NCBI GenBank assembly: GCA_021323335.1
Contig: JAJTCN010000009.1
Span: 1-64,000, forward strand
Source: Ramlibacter sp.
GTDB taxonomy: Bacteria; Pseudomonadota; Gammaproteobacteria; Burkholderiales; Burkholderiaceae_C
Direction: 5' to 3'
Length of the DNA: 64,000 nucleotides
Part shown: positions 8,210 to 16,117 of the stretch, one piece after another
Layout of the letters: each line of letters begins with the position of its first letter
Position numbering within the stretch: position 1 is the first letter of the stretch
Notes under the pieces: generated by a model
What the model saw: only the letters and a program-made list of their open reading frames with translations
Databases searched by the model: none
Told to the model about the DNA's origin: nothing
Program-made: the position numbers and the translations under genes

Positions 8210-9040
8210 GTGACCCTTCTCTCCATCCTCCTCGCAACGCTCGCTGTCGGCATCGGCAGCGTCTGGCTCGCCGCCGCACTGATGCGCGTGGGCGCCCTGA
8301 TGCCCGCCGACGGCGCCACCGCCCGCGGGCCGGCCGGGCAGCACCTCTTGAGCCTCGCCGCAGGCGCGTTGCTCGCGACCGCGTTCATGAACCTGCTGCC
8401 CGAAGCGCTGGAGAGCGGCGCCAACGCCCAAGGGCTGTTCGGCACGCTGCTGGTCGGACTCGTGTTCTTCTTCCTGCTGGACAAGGCCGAACTCTGGCAC
8501 CACGGGCACGAGCACCACCACGGCCATGGGCACGCGCACGATCACGAGCATGCGCATGCGGACGATCCTGCGCGGGACGAACCGCGCATGTCGGGCGGCT
8601 GGGCGGTGTTGACCGGTGACAGCGTGCACTGCTTCGGCGACGGGATCCTCATCGCCTCGGCCTTCATCGCGGACCTGCGGCTCGGGCTGGTGGCAGCGGT
8701 GGCGGTGGCGGCGCACGAAGTGCCGCACCACATCGGCGACCTGGCCGTGCTGCGGCAGGTCAGCGGCAGCCGGCGCGCGGCCCTGCTGAAGGTGTCGATG
8801 GCGGGCGCGGTGACGCCGCTCGGGGGACTGGTGGGGTGGTGGCTGGTGGACCGGCTGGAGGGCTGGCTGCCGTACTTCCTGGTGGTGGCCAGCAGCAGCT
8901 TCATCTACGTGGCATTGGCGGATTTGATCCCCCAATTGCAAAAACGCCTGGGCGCGCGTGAAACGCTCGCCCAGGTCGCCTGGTTGCTGGTGGGCATCGC
9001 CCTGGTCAGCGCAGTGGGCGTGCTCGCGCACACCCACTGA
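8210..9040 (+). CDS. ZIP-family divalent metal transporter
   Basis: This 276-residue inner-membrane protein has about eight hydrophobic segments. It has the ZIP metal-site sequences HCFGDGILIA (residues 140-149) and AHEVPHHIGD (169-178, equivalent to the usual HELPQELGD). Between helices lies a His-rich loop (residues 97-116, repeated HGH/HEH) that typically senses or gathers Zn2+ or other divalent ions. Members move zinc, iron or manganese into the cytoplasm, but the metal cannot be read from sequence. The start is a GTG at 8210, because the hydrophobic first helix begins at once. No Shine-Dalgarno is present. Confidence 0.88.
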   Translation: MTLLSILLATLAVGIGSVWLAAALMRVGALMPADGATARGPAGQHLLSLAAGALLATAFMNLLPEALESGANAQGLFGTLLVGLVFFFLLDKAELWHHGHEHHHGHGHAHDHEHAHADDPARDEPRMSGGWAVLTGDSVHCFGDGILIASAFIADLRLGLVAAVAVAAHEVPHHIGDLAVLRQVSGSRRAALLKVSMAGAVTPLGGLVGWWLVDRLEGWLPYFLVVASSSFIYVALADLIPQLQKRLGARETLAQVAWLLVGIALVSAVGVLAHTH

Positions 9041-9050
9041 CGCTCACCGC

Positions 9051-9827
9051 TCAGCGGTTCGGATTGTTCGGACGATTGTCCTGGCTGTTCCGGGTGCCGT
9101 CGCCGTCGCGATCGCGGTCGAAGCGGTCGCACACGCCGTCGTTGTCGCTGTCGCGGCAGCTGTTGCCCGGACGGGTCCAGCGGCCTTCACGGTATTCCCA
9201 GCGGCCACCGATCTGCACCCAGGTGGAAGGCGCCCAGACGTAGCCGCTGCGGCGGGCCGTATAGCGGCCTTCGATCCACACGTGCTCGCGGCCGTTCCAG
9301 CGCCAGTGGCCCGGGACCCAGACCTGGCCGCGGCGTGCGACCGGCGGGGGCTCGACGCGCGGCGGCGGCGGCGGGACCTGGACATAGATCGGCGCGCTGG
9401 CGACGTTGGGATTGTTGGGACGCACGTCCTGCGAGTTGCGCACGCCGTCGCCGTCCTTGTCGCGGTCCATGCGGTCGGCAATGCCGTCGCCGTCGGAGTC
9501 GCGGTAGTTCTTGCCCGGGCGGACCCAGGTGCCTTCACGGTATTCCCAGCGGCCGTTGACGCTGACCCATTGCGCGGGCATGTAGATGTAGCCGGAGCGG
9601 CGGGCGGACATGCGGCCCGGGACCCAGACGTGCTGCGAGCCGTTCCATCGCCAGTGTCCAGGCACCCAAACCTGGCCGCGCGGCACGGCCGGCACCACCT
9701 CGACCTGCGGCGCCGGAGGCGCGATCTGCACGACGATGGACGCACGCTGCGCGTGCGCGGGCGCGGACAGCAGCGCCATGAGGGCCGCGGCCGCGATGGC
9801 GCCGGGGATCCAAGTTCTAGATGCCAT
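9051..9827 (-). CDS. exported protein with duplicated WxxGxW and calcium-type Asp repeats, 258 aa
   Basis: The start at 9827 is chosen because AAAAGGAG lies 9 bases upstream and residues 1-26 then form a clean signal peptide (ending AHAQ). Two homologous halves follow, about 50-131 and 166-258. Each begins GQVWVPGHWRWNG (the WxxGxW pattern), continues with GRWEYREG and ends with Asp-rich repeats (DSDGDGIADRMDRDKDGDG and DSDNDGVCDRFDRDRDGDG) like thrombospondin type 3 calcium sites. A Pro-rich linker joins the halves. The protein is probably periplasmic or surface-located, and Ca2+ binding is inferred from the Asp pattern. Function is unknown. It diverges from the Gly/Gln/Ser-rich gene. Confidence 0.8.
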   Translation of the reverse strand: MASRTWIPGAIAAAALMALLSAPAHAQRASIVVQIAPPAPQVEVVPAVPRGQVWVPGHWRWNGSQHVWVPGRMSARRSGYIYMPAQWVSVNGRWEYREGTWVRPGKNYRDSDGDGIADRMDRDKDGDGVRNSQDVRPNNPNVASAPIYVQVPPPPPRVEPPPVARRGQVWVPGHWRWNGREHVWIEGRYTARRSGYVWAPSTWVQIGGRWEYREGRWTRPGNSCRDSDNDGVCDRFDRDRDGDGTRNSQDNRPNNPNR

Positions 9828-10089
9828 TGAAATTCTCCTTTTGACAGTAACTGACGTCCTGCCAGCCTCAAACGCCGGCCAAGCCGTATCCGTTGACGAC
9901 CGAATGGAAAGCCAACGTGTCCCTTTTAACAAACTTGCGCACTGCTGTGTTGACACGGATCAGCAGTCCTACATCCCTGCGGGCGTTGTCCGACAGGGTC
10001 GTGGACGGGTGCGTCCTAAGGTGACGATTCGATGAACGGCACGCGCGCAACGCGCCAGCGTTGATCACTCATTCGCAAAGGAGATAGAC
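9828..10089. promoter_or_regulatory. 262-bp divergent intergenic region
   Basis: It holds the leaders of two SD-containing genes. TTGACA occurs at 9950-9955 without a good -10 at 17 bp. A TCCTACAT element is at 9968-9975 and a TCCTAAGGT element is at about 10014. Similar pairs occur upstream of 19574 and 20218. I see no RNA gene. Confidence 0.35.
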
Positions 10090-11124
10090 ATGGCATCTCG
10101 TGACGACGACGACCGCGACCGCCAGAACCGGTGGGGCAGCGGAAACCAGCAGCGGGACTTCGGACAAGGTTACGGCGGCTCGCAGGGCTCGCAGGGCTCG
10201 CAGGACTCGCAAGGTTCGCCAGGCGCGCAGGGTTCGGGCTACGGCCAGCGGCAGGGTTCGGAGTTCGGCTCGCAGCAATCTTCCGGTTACGGCGGCTACG
10301 GTGGCGAAGGCCATGGCTTCGGCCGTGGCGAGTCCCAGGCCCCTTGGGGCCGCGGTGAACCGGGCAGGGAATTCGGGTCCGGCCGCAATGCCGGCGGCAT
10401 GCAGTCGTCCGGGTTCGGCGGCGCCGGCGGAAGCCCGGGCTGGTCGGGCGGCGGTTCTTCCGAATGGAGCCGTCAAGGCGGGCAGCAAGGCAGTTGGAAT
10501 GCGGGCCAGGGCGGTGGGATGCATGGCAGCCATGACCAGGCCGGCGGCGGCACCTACGGGCAAGCCGGAGGCGGCTATGGCGGCGGTGCCGGCCAGGGTG
10601 GCGGCTACGGCAGCACGCAGGGCTGGCAAGGTGGCCAGGGCCACAACCAAACCGGGTACGGCGGCCAGTACCAGCCCACCGGCCAGGGTGGGTACGGCAG
10701 CCAGGGCTACGGTGGCGGCAGCCAGGGCTACGGCAGCCAGGGCTACGGATCGGGCGGCCAGGGCTACAGCGGCGGAATGGCGGGTGGCCAGCACGGCCCG
10801 CACCACGATCCCGAGTACCACCAGTGGCGCGAAGAGCAGATCCGCAATCTCGACAACGACTACCAGTCGTGGCGGCAGGAGCGCTACAAGAAGTTCAGCG
10901 ACGAGTTCAGCAACTGGCGCAACAGCCGCAGCAGCCAGGGACAGGGCCAGCGCGGTGCCGCAGGTTCCGACAGCCTGCGCGGCTCCAGCGGCATGGGCAG
11001 CGCGGGCACGTCCATGAGCGGGGGCACCGCCAATCCGGGCCAGGTGGGCGGCGCGTCGACGGGCAGCAGCTCCGGCAGCACGGGGACGAGCGCGGGCGGC
11101 GACTCCGGCGGCGGCAGGAAGTGA
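10090..11124 (+). CDS. Gly/Gln/Ser/Tyr-rich low-complexity protein with charged C-terminal helix motif, 344 aa
   Basis: The start ATG at 10090 has AAAGGAG upstream. Residues 1-25 are charged (MASRDDDDRDRQNRWG). Residues 26-235 are disordered repeats of SQG, GYG and QGGYG type. Residues about 237-282 form the only likely ordered part (EYHQWREEQIRNLDNDY followed by a similar WRQERYKKF and WRNSR), with three evenly spaced Trp-Arg motifs that suggest an amphipathic helix. The tail is Gly/Ser-rich. There is no signal peptide, so it is probably cytoplasmic. Such composition is seen in condensate-forming or desiccation-related proteins, but that is inference. It ends at a strong hairpin. Confidence 0.75.
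   Translation: MASRDDDDRDRQNRWGSGNQQRDFGQGYGGSQGSQGSQDSQGSPGAQGSGYGQRQGSEFGSQQSSGYGGYGGEGHGFGRGESQAPWGRGEPGREFGSGRNAGGMQSSGFGGAGGSPGWSGGGSSEWSRQGGQQGSWNAGQGGGMHGSHDQAGGGTYGQAGGGYGGGAGQGGGYGSTQGWQGGQGHNQTGYGGQYQPTGQGGYGSQGYGGGSQGYGSQGYGSGGQGYSGGMAGGQHGPHHDPEYHQWREEQIRNLDNDYQSWRQERYKKFSDEFSNWRNSRSSQGQGQRGAAGSDSLRGSSGMGSAGTSMSGGTANPGQVGGASTGSSSGSTGTSAGGDSGGGRK
10150..10790 (+). repeat. low-complexity coding repeats (SQG / QGYG units)
   Basis: Short in-frame repeats such as GGCTCGCAG and CAGGGCTACGG recur throughout the central part of the gene. They are degenerate and coding, not an array of spaced identical units. Confidence 0.75.
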
Positions 11125-11138
11125 TGGCTTGAACCCCT

Positions 11139-11165
11139 AGCGGCGCCGCTTCGTGCGGCGCCGCT
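11139..11165 (+). terminator. perfect 11-bp GC hairpin after the Gly/Gln/Ser-rich gene
   Basis: AGCGGCGCCGC (11139-11149) pairs with GCGGCGCCGCT (11155-11165) across a TTCGT loop. No T-run follows, so it may terminate weakly or protect the 3' end. Confidence 0.5.
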
Positions 11166-11203
11166 TCACTTGCGGCAACGATTTCCAGAACAGGGACCAT
11201 TCC

Positions 11204-11812
11204 ATGAAAAAACAAACCTCCATCCTCGCCGCGCTGGTCGCGGCCGGCCTTTCCTTCGGCGCCGCGCAGGCGCAGACCACCGGCGCCGGCAGTTCGGCGA
11301 CCGGGGGCCAGGCGGCGCCGATGGCGCAGCCAGGCACCGGCACCCGCAACGTGCCCACCGGCAAGGACGACAAGGTCGCCCGCGGCGACCGCAAGTTCAT
11401 CGAGGAAGCCGTGGGCAGCGGCATGTTCGAGGTGCAGGTGTCGCAGCTCGCGGCCAGCAAGGCCACCGATGCCGGCGTCAAGAGCTACGCCGGCATGCTG
11501 GTCGATCACCATACGGCCGCCAACAACGAGCTGGTGAAGATCGCCAACGCCAGGAAGGTCGAGCTGCCGGCCGCGCCGCCGCGCGGGTTGCGCAAGGACA
11601 TCGAGAAGCTGGGCAAGAAGAACGGCGCCGAGTTCGACAGGGAGTTCGTGCGCGAGGTCGGCATCAAGGCCCACGAGAAGGACATCAAGCTGTTCGAGAA
11701 GGCCGGCAAGGACGTGAAGGACGCGGAGCTGAAGGCCTTCGTGGACAAGACGCTGCCACAGCTGCGCGAGCACCTGGCGGCCGCGCAGAAGCTGCCGCAG
11801 GCGAAGAAGTGA
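11204..11812 (+). CDS. DUF4142 exported protein, 202 aa
   Basis: The ATG at 11204 gives a clean signal peptide (residues 1-25, ending AAQAQ). After a Gly/Ala/Thr-rich linker, residues about 60-195 form the helical DUF4142 bundle, recognised by FIEEAVGSGMFEVQVSQLA, a central DHHTAANNEL and the closing LPQLREHLAAAQ. DUF4142 proteins are ferritin-like periplasmic bundles, often linked to envelope or oxidative stress, without a proven activity. His residues of DHH could bind metal. A second, more divergent DUF4142 gene follows after 29 bp, so the pair is likely co-transcribed. Confidence 0.88.
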   Translation: MKKQTSILAALVAAGLSFGAAQAQTTGAGSSATGGQAAPMAQPGTGTRNVPTGKDDKVARGDRKFIEEAVGSGMFEVQVSQLAASKATDAGVKSYAGMLVDHHTAANNELVKIANARKVELPAAPPRGLRKDIEKLGKKNGAEFDREFVREVGIKAHEKDIKLFEKAGKDVKDAELKAFVDKTLPQLREHLAAAQKLPQAKK

Positions 11813-11841
11813 GGCGGCCCGGGCCGCCGCAAGGACAGGGC

Positions 11842-12420
11842 ATGCGCTCCATGGTCATCGCCGTGATGCTGGCGTCGGCGCTGCCGGCGGCGCCCGCGGC
11901 GGGCGCGCCGACCGCGCTCGCTTCGGCGCCAGCGACCGCGCCGCAGGCCAGGCCCTCGTCGCCGGCCCAGCGGCTGGAGCGCCTGTTCCTGCAGATCACG
12001 GCGGCCAACCTGCGTTTCCAGTCGGAAGCCTCCCGGCTGGCCGACGCGCGCAGCAACAATCCCTCGGTCAAGGATCTCGCCACCACGCTCGCGGCGCGAC
12101 ACCAGGCGACGCAGCCGGAGCTGCTGCGCCTGCTGCATGCGCGCGGCATGGCCTGGCCGATCATGACGAGCCGGCAGCTCAAGGTGCTCAGGCAGCTGGG
12201 CAAGCTGCAAGGCGCCCGGTTCGACCAGGTGTACGTGGAGGAAGTGGTGCTGCGCTCGCACCGCGACGACATCGCCAACTACGAGAGGCTGGCGGCGGAC
12301 GCGCAGGACCCGGTGCTCAAGGCATGGGTGGAGCGCCAGCTGCCGGCGCTACGCTTCCAGCAGGCCAAGGCCGGCAAGGCCTTGCCGAACGCTTCGCTGC
12401 GCGGTCAGCGCGCGGTGTAG
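11842..12420 (+). CDS. second DUF4142-like exported protein, 192 aa
   Basis: The start at 11842 has AAGGA upstream and opens a signal peptide of about 21 residues (ending AAGA). An Ala/Pro-rich linker precedes a helical region (residues about 48-180) with the DUF4142 layout: RFQSEASRLADARSNNPSVK, then ARHQATQPELL in place of the DHH segment of its neighbour, and WVERQLPALR near the end. It is probably a diverged duplicate of the preceding gene. The central His pair is reduced to a single His (ARHQ), so any metal site would differ. It overlaps the convergent DUF4019 gene by 16 bp. Confidence 0.78.
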   Translation: MRSMVIAVMLASALPAAPAAGAPTALASAPATAPQARPSSPAQRLERLFLQITAANLRFQSEASRLADARSNNPSVKDLATTLAARHQATQPELLRLLHARGMAWPIMTSRQLKVLRQLGKLQGARFDQVYVEEVVLRSHRDDIANYERLAADAQDPVLKAWVERQLPALRFQQAKAGKALPNASLRGQRAV

Positions 12421-12935
12421 CCGGTCACGCGCCAGCGGCCGTCGGGCTCGCGCACGGTGGTGACGGTCTCCACCACCTGCGGGTTCTTGTCGAACTTGGT
12501 CAGGAAGTTGACGGTGACGTAATCGCCGTCCGGCCGGCCGGGCAGCGTCTTCTTGTACATGCCCTGGCCGGGCTGCCGCTCGACCATCGCGCCGAAGGGT
12601 TCGCGCACCTTCGGGATGCCGTCCATCCAGGTGCCCAAGGGCACTGTCTGGCGGAACACGGCGCTCGATGCGTCCCAGGCCGAGCCCCAGTCGCGCCGGT
12701 CCAGCAGCAGCAGCCATGCATGCGCGGCCAGCTGGCCCGCCTTCTCGGCCTCGGGGTTGCTGATGGTTCCAGGCGCCTGCGCAGGTGCGGCGGGCGCCGC
12801 GGCGGGGGCGGCGGGGGCGGCAAGACCGGGGCCCGCGGGCGCGCCCGTGCCCGGCGGCGGCTTGAGCTGGGCCTGTGCGGCGGCAGCGACACACAGGGCT
12901 GCGGACAGTGCGGCAAGGCGGAAACTCGGCTTCAT
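12405..12935 (-). CDS. DUF4019 exported protein, 176 aa
   Basis: Residues 1-22 are a signal peptide (ending AAQAQ), followed by a Pro/Ala/Gly linker to about residue 62. The C-terminal 110 residues match the DUF4019 family: AHAWLLLLDRRDWGSAWDASS, then VPLGTWMDGIPKVREPFG, and the strand pair VETVTTVREPDGRWRVTGY at the end. The fold resembles NTF2-like sheets; function is unknown. The start at 12935 has GGAG about 8 bases upstream. It is convergent with the DUF4142 pair, with overlapping stops. Confidence 0.85.
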   Translation of the reverse strand: MKPSFRLAALSAALCVAAAAQAQLKPPPGTGAPAGPGLAAPAAPAAAPAAPAQAPGTISNPEAEKAGQLAAHAWLLLLDRRDWGSAWDASSAVFRQTVPLGTWMDGIPKVREPFGAMVERQPGQGMYKKTLPGRPDGDYVTVNFLTKFDKNPQVVETVTTVREPDGRWRVTGYTAR

Positions 12936-13003
12936 CGAAACTCCAGGTCTACAACCCGGCAGTCTAGCCGCTGGCCACGGCCGGGCTTTGCGGCGTACGG
13001 CTT

Positions 13004-13912
13004 TTACCGCGCTTTTACCCGCAGCAGCTCGCGCATCATCCGCGCACCCACCTGGCCCTGGTCCTCGTGGTTGGTGTTGAAGATCACGTGCACGTGGTCG
13101 GCCAGCGAGGCCAGGTGCTCGATCTCCGGCACCATCGCCGCGAGTTCGTCGTGGCTGTACTGGTAGTCGAAGCGCGCCGACGACGCGGCCAGCCCCTTCT
13201 GGTTCCAGGTTTCCCTGTTGCGCCCGTGCAGGCGCAGGAGCGCGAGCTTCGGGTGGGTGGCTTCCCAGACGCAGGGCACGCAGTTGGCGAAGCCCTGCGG
13301 CGAGTCGACCACCGTGTGCACGAGGCCGAGCGCGCGCTCCCACTCCAGTGTCTTCTCCAGGGCCTCGCCATGGAACCACGTGCCGTGGCGGAACTCGGCG
13401 GCCACCAGGTGTCCGGCCATCCTCTCGGCGCAGTGCTCCACGTGGGCGATGCCGGCGCGATTGCGCAGCACCCACGGCGCGAACTGGAAGTGCACCGCGC
13501 CCAGCTTGCCCGCGGCCTGCAGGGGTTGCAGCGCCTCGATGAAGCGGCGCCAGAGTTCGTCGCGGATCTCGGCCGGGATGTCCGCGTAATACAGGTTGCG
13601 CGAGCCGTCCGCGCCCAGCGCCCGCTGCACGTCGCGCGGCAGAACCGACGGCAGCGTCTGGTGCCCCGTGAACAGCCGGAACGCCTTGACGTTGAAAGTG
13701 AAGTCCGCCGGCGTGCGCTGCGCCCAGAGCTGCGCGACCTGCGGCGTCGGCATGGCGTAGTAGCTCGAATCCACCTCCACCAGCGGGAACTGCTGCGCGT
13801 AGAAGCGCAGGCGCTGCTCGGCCGTCCGGCACGCGGGCGGATAGAAGCGGCCGCAAGCGATGAGCGTCTTGTCCGTCCACGAAGCGGTGCCGACGAGGAT
13901 GTTCCCGATCAC
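13004..13912 (-). CDS. DUF72 family protein (TIM-barrel, YecE-like), 302 aa
   Basis: The GTG at 13912 is the only usual start codon at the right place (product begins MIGNILVGTASWTDKTL). The body has the DUF72 signatures: GRFYPP near residue 20, VEVDSSYYAMP (about 45-55), FTFNVKAFRLFTGH (about 70-83) and AVHFQFAPWV (about 140). Conserved acidic and His residues near EFRHGTW support a TIM-barrel enzyme fold like YecE. The reaction is not known; links to nucleic-acid or Fe-S functions have been suggested by context only. Its start lies 18 bp from the divergent helicase start, and no Shine-Dalgarno is present. Confidence 0.87.
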   Translation of the reverse strand: MIGNILVGTASWTDKTLIACGRFYPPACRTAEQRLRFYAQQFPLVEVDSSYYAMPTPQVAQLWAQRTPADFTFNVKAFRLFTGHQTLPSVLPRDVQRALGADGSRNLYYADIPAEIRDELWRRFIEALQPLQAAGKLGAVHFQFAPWVLRNRAGIAHVEHCAERMAGHLVAAEFRHGTWFHGEALEKTLEWERALGLVHTVVDSPQGFANCVPCVWEATHPKLALLRLHGRNRETWNQKGLAASSARFDYQYSHDELAAMVPEIEHLASLADHVHVIFNTNHEDQGQVGARMMRELLRVKAR

Positions 13913-13930
13913 TGGATTAATATACAGCGG
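13913..13930. promoter_or_regulatory. 18-bp divergent core with overlapping -10 boxes
   Basis: On the + strand TAATAT (13918-13923) lies 7 nt before the ATG at 13931. On the - strand TATATT (13924-13919) lies 6 nt before the GTG at 13912. Both boxes use the same bases, so the two promoters would compete, and both messages would be leaderless. Confidence 0.45.
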
Positions 13931-16000
13931 ATGCAGTCCCCCGATCCCCTGGAATCCCTCAACGCGCAGCAGCGGGAGGCGGCCACGCACGGCACCGGCG
14001 ACACGGCAGCGGACACCCGGCCGCTGCTCGTGATCGCCGGCGCGGGCTCGGGCAAGACCAACACGCTGGCGCATCGCGTCGCCAACCTCGTGCGGCATGG
14101 CGCGGACCCGCAGCGCATCCTGCTGCTCACCTTCAGCCGCCGCGCGGCGCAGGAGATGGAGCGGCGCGTCGGCGGTGTGCTGCAGAAGGCGCTGGGCCTG
14201 GCCGGCACGCAGCCGCTGCCCAACCTGCCCTGGAGCGGCACCTTCCACGGCATCGGCGCGCGGCTGCTGCGCGAGTACGCACCGCGCATCGGCCTGGAGG
14301 ACACCTTCACCATCCACGACCGCGGCGATGCCGAGGACCTGATGGGCATGGTGCGCCACGAGATCGGCCTGTCGGAGACGAAGAAGCGCTTCCCGCTGAA
14401 GGGCACCTGCCTGGGCATCTACTCGCGCGTGCTGAACACGCGCGAGCCGCTCGCGCTGGTGCTGCAATCGGTGTACCCGTGGTGCACCCAGTGGGAGGAA
14501 GAACTGAAGAAGCTGTTCGGCGCCTACGTCGAGGCCAAGCAGCAGCAGAACGTGCTGGACTACGACGACCTGCTGGCCTTCTGGGCCGACATGATGGCGG
14601 AGCCCGTGCTGGCCGCGGAAGTCGGCGCGCGTTTCGACCACGTGCTGGTCGACGAATACCAGGACACCAACAAGCTGCAAGCCGAAATCCTGCTGGGGCT
14701 GAAGCCGACCGGGCAGGGCGTCACCGTCGTGGGCGACGACGCGCAGAGCATCTACTCCTTCCGCGGCGCCACGGTGCGCAACATCCTCGACTTCCCGGGC
14801 CAGTTCACGCAGCCGGCGCGCGTGGTCACGCTGGAGCGCAACTACCGCAGCACGCAGCCGATCCTGGACGCCAGCAACGCGGTGATCGCCGCCGCGCGCG
14901 AGCGCCACGCCAAGGACCTGTACACCGACAAGGCCTCCAGCCAGCGCGCGCAACTGGTGCTGGTGCCCGACGAGGCGCAGCAGGCGCGCTGGGTGGCGGA
15001 CCAGGTGCTGCGCCAGCGCGAGGCGGGCACGACGCTCAAGTCGCAGGCGGTCCTGTTCCGCACCAGCCACCACAGCGCCGCGCTGGAATTGGAACTGGCC
15101 CGCCGCAACATCCCCTTCGTGAAGTTCGGCGGCCTGAAGTTCCTGGAGGCCGCGCACGTCAAGGACGTCATGGCGCTGCTGCGTTTCGCGCAGAACCCGC
15201 GCAGCCGCATGGCCGGCTTCCGCGTGGCGCAGCTCGTGCCCGGCATCGGCGCCGCCACCGCCACGCGGCTGCTCGACGCGATGGGCGAGGCGGGCGATCC
15301 GCACCGGGCCCTGCAGGACTTCGAAGCCCCGGCGCAGGCGAAGGAGGACTGGGCGCAGCTCGCATCGCTGTTCGCGAAACTCAACGATGCCGAGCTCGCG
15401 TGGCCGGCGGACATGGAACTGGCCAAGTCCTGGTACCTGCCGGTGCTGGAGCGGCTGCACGAGGACGCGGGCGTGCGCAAGCTGGATGTCGAACAGCTGG
15501 CGCGGCTGGCGGCGGGCTACGGCAGCCGCGAGCGCTTCCTGACGGAACTCACGCTCGACCCGCCCGACGCCACCAGCGACCAGAGCGGGCCGCCGCTGCG
15601 CGACGAGGACTACCTGGTCCTCTCCACCATCCACAGCGCCAAGGGGCAGGAGTGGAAAGCGGTGCACGTGCTGAGCGTGGTGGACGGCTGCATCCCCAGC
15701 GACATGGCGACCGGCACGACCGAGGAGATCGAGGAAGAACGCCGCCTGCTGTATGTCGCCATGACGCGCGCCAGGGAGCACCTGCACCTGCTGGTGCCGC
15801 AGCGCTTCTACGTCACGCAGCAGTCGGGCGGCGGCGACCGCCACCTGTATGCGGGCCGCACGCGCTTCATCAGCGAGGCGATGATGGCGCACTACGAGCA
15901 GGTCACGTGGCCCGAGGCGGCGGCCGTGCGGCCCGGCCTCGCGCAGCCCCAGGCCCCGGTGATCCAGGTGCGCTCGCGGGCGCGGGCGGCCTGGAAGTGA
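13931..16000 (+). CDS. UvrD/Rep-like superfamily 1 ATP-dependent helicase, 689 aa
   Basis: Walker A is AGAGSGKT (residues 36-43). Walker B is VDEYQDTNK (Asp241 region). Motif III is GDDAQSIYSFRGA, motif IV ERNYRST, motif V HSAKGQEWKAVHV (about 567-579) and motif VI YVAMTRAREHL (about 607-617). The first motif begins after a short N-terminus, as in family members. It lacks the Tudor-like tail of the helicase at the left edge, so it is a second, paralogous enzyme, perhaps of the Rep or RecB-like branch. It likely acts in repair or replication restart. The start ATG at 13931 is supported by Walker A spacing and the promoter box just upstream. Confidence 0.92.
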   Translation: MQSPDPLESLNAQQREAATHGTGDTAADTRPLLVIAGAGSGKTNTLAHRVANLVRHGADPQRILLLTFSRRAAQEMERRVGGVLQKALGLAGTQPLPNLPWSGTFHGIGARLLREYAPRIGLEDTFTIHDRGDAEDLMGMVRHEIGLSETKKRFPLKGTCLGIYSRVLNTREPLALVLQSVYPWCTQWEEELKKLFGAYVEAKQQQNVLDYDDLLAFWADMMAEPVLAAEVGARFDHVLVDEYQDTNKLQAEILLGLKPTGQGVTVVGDDAQSIYSFRGATVRNILDFPGQFTQPARVVTLERNYRSTQPILDASNAVIAAARERHAKDLYTDKASSQRAQLVLVPDEAQQARWVADQVLRQREAGTTLKSQAVLFRTSHHSAALELELARRNIPFVKFGGLKFLEAAHVKDVMALLRFAQNPRSRMAGFRVAQLVPGIGAATATRLLDAMGEAGDPHRALQDFEAPAQAKEDWAQLASLFAKLNDAELAWPADMELAKSWYLPVLERLHEDAGVRKLDVEQLARLAAGYGSRERFLTELTLDPPDATSDQSGPPLRDEDYLVLSTIHSAKGQEWKAVHVLSVVDGCIPSDMATGTTEEIEEERRLLYVAMTRAREHLHLLVPQRFYVTQQSGGGDRHLYAGRTRFISEAMMAHYEQVTWPEAAAVRPGLAQPQAPVIQVRSRARAAWK

Positions 16001-16002
16001 GC

Positions 16003-16095
16003 CGGCGGGGTGCGCTCCGCGCAACCCGCCCTACAGGGCCGCATCGTCCGCACGGGCCGGAGACCGTAGGGCGGGTTCGCGCAGCGACCCCGCCG
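16003..16095. repeat. family A palindromic repeat pair
   Basis: Arm 16003-16034 (CGGCGGGGTGCGCTCCGCGC, then AACCCGCCCTAC) pairs with arm 16066-16095 (GTAGGGCGGGTT, then CGCGCAGCGACCCCGCCG) across a 31-bp spacer. Other copies are at 26834 and 41638. Confidence 0.8.
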
Positions 16096-16105
16096 TCCCG
16101 CGCGC

Positions 16106-16111
16106 CACAAT
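16106..16111 (+). promoter_or_regulatory. -10-like box CACAAT, 6 nt before the ATG at 16118
   Basis: AT-rich hexamer upstream of a start with no ribosome binding site; +1 would fall on the ATG. Confidence 0.4.
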
Positions 16112-16117
16112 AGGGCC

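Noticed and set aside
10150..10790. Repeats that could look like a CRISPR array
   Set aside because: They are short, in-frame, degenerate codon repeats inside a coding gene, with no constant repeat length and no cas genes.
13004..16024. 1006-codon minus-strand frame across the helicase gene
   Set aside because: Only 13004-13912 shows DUF72 motifs. The rest is antisense to the helicase and has shadow composition.
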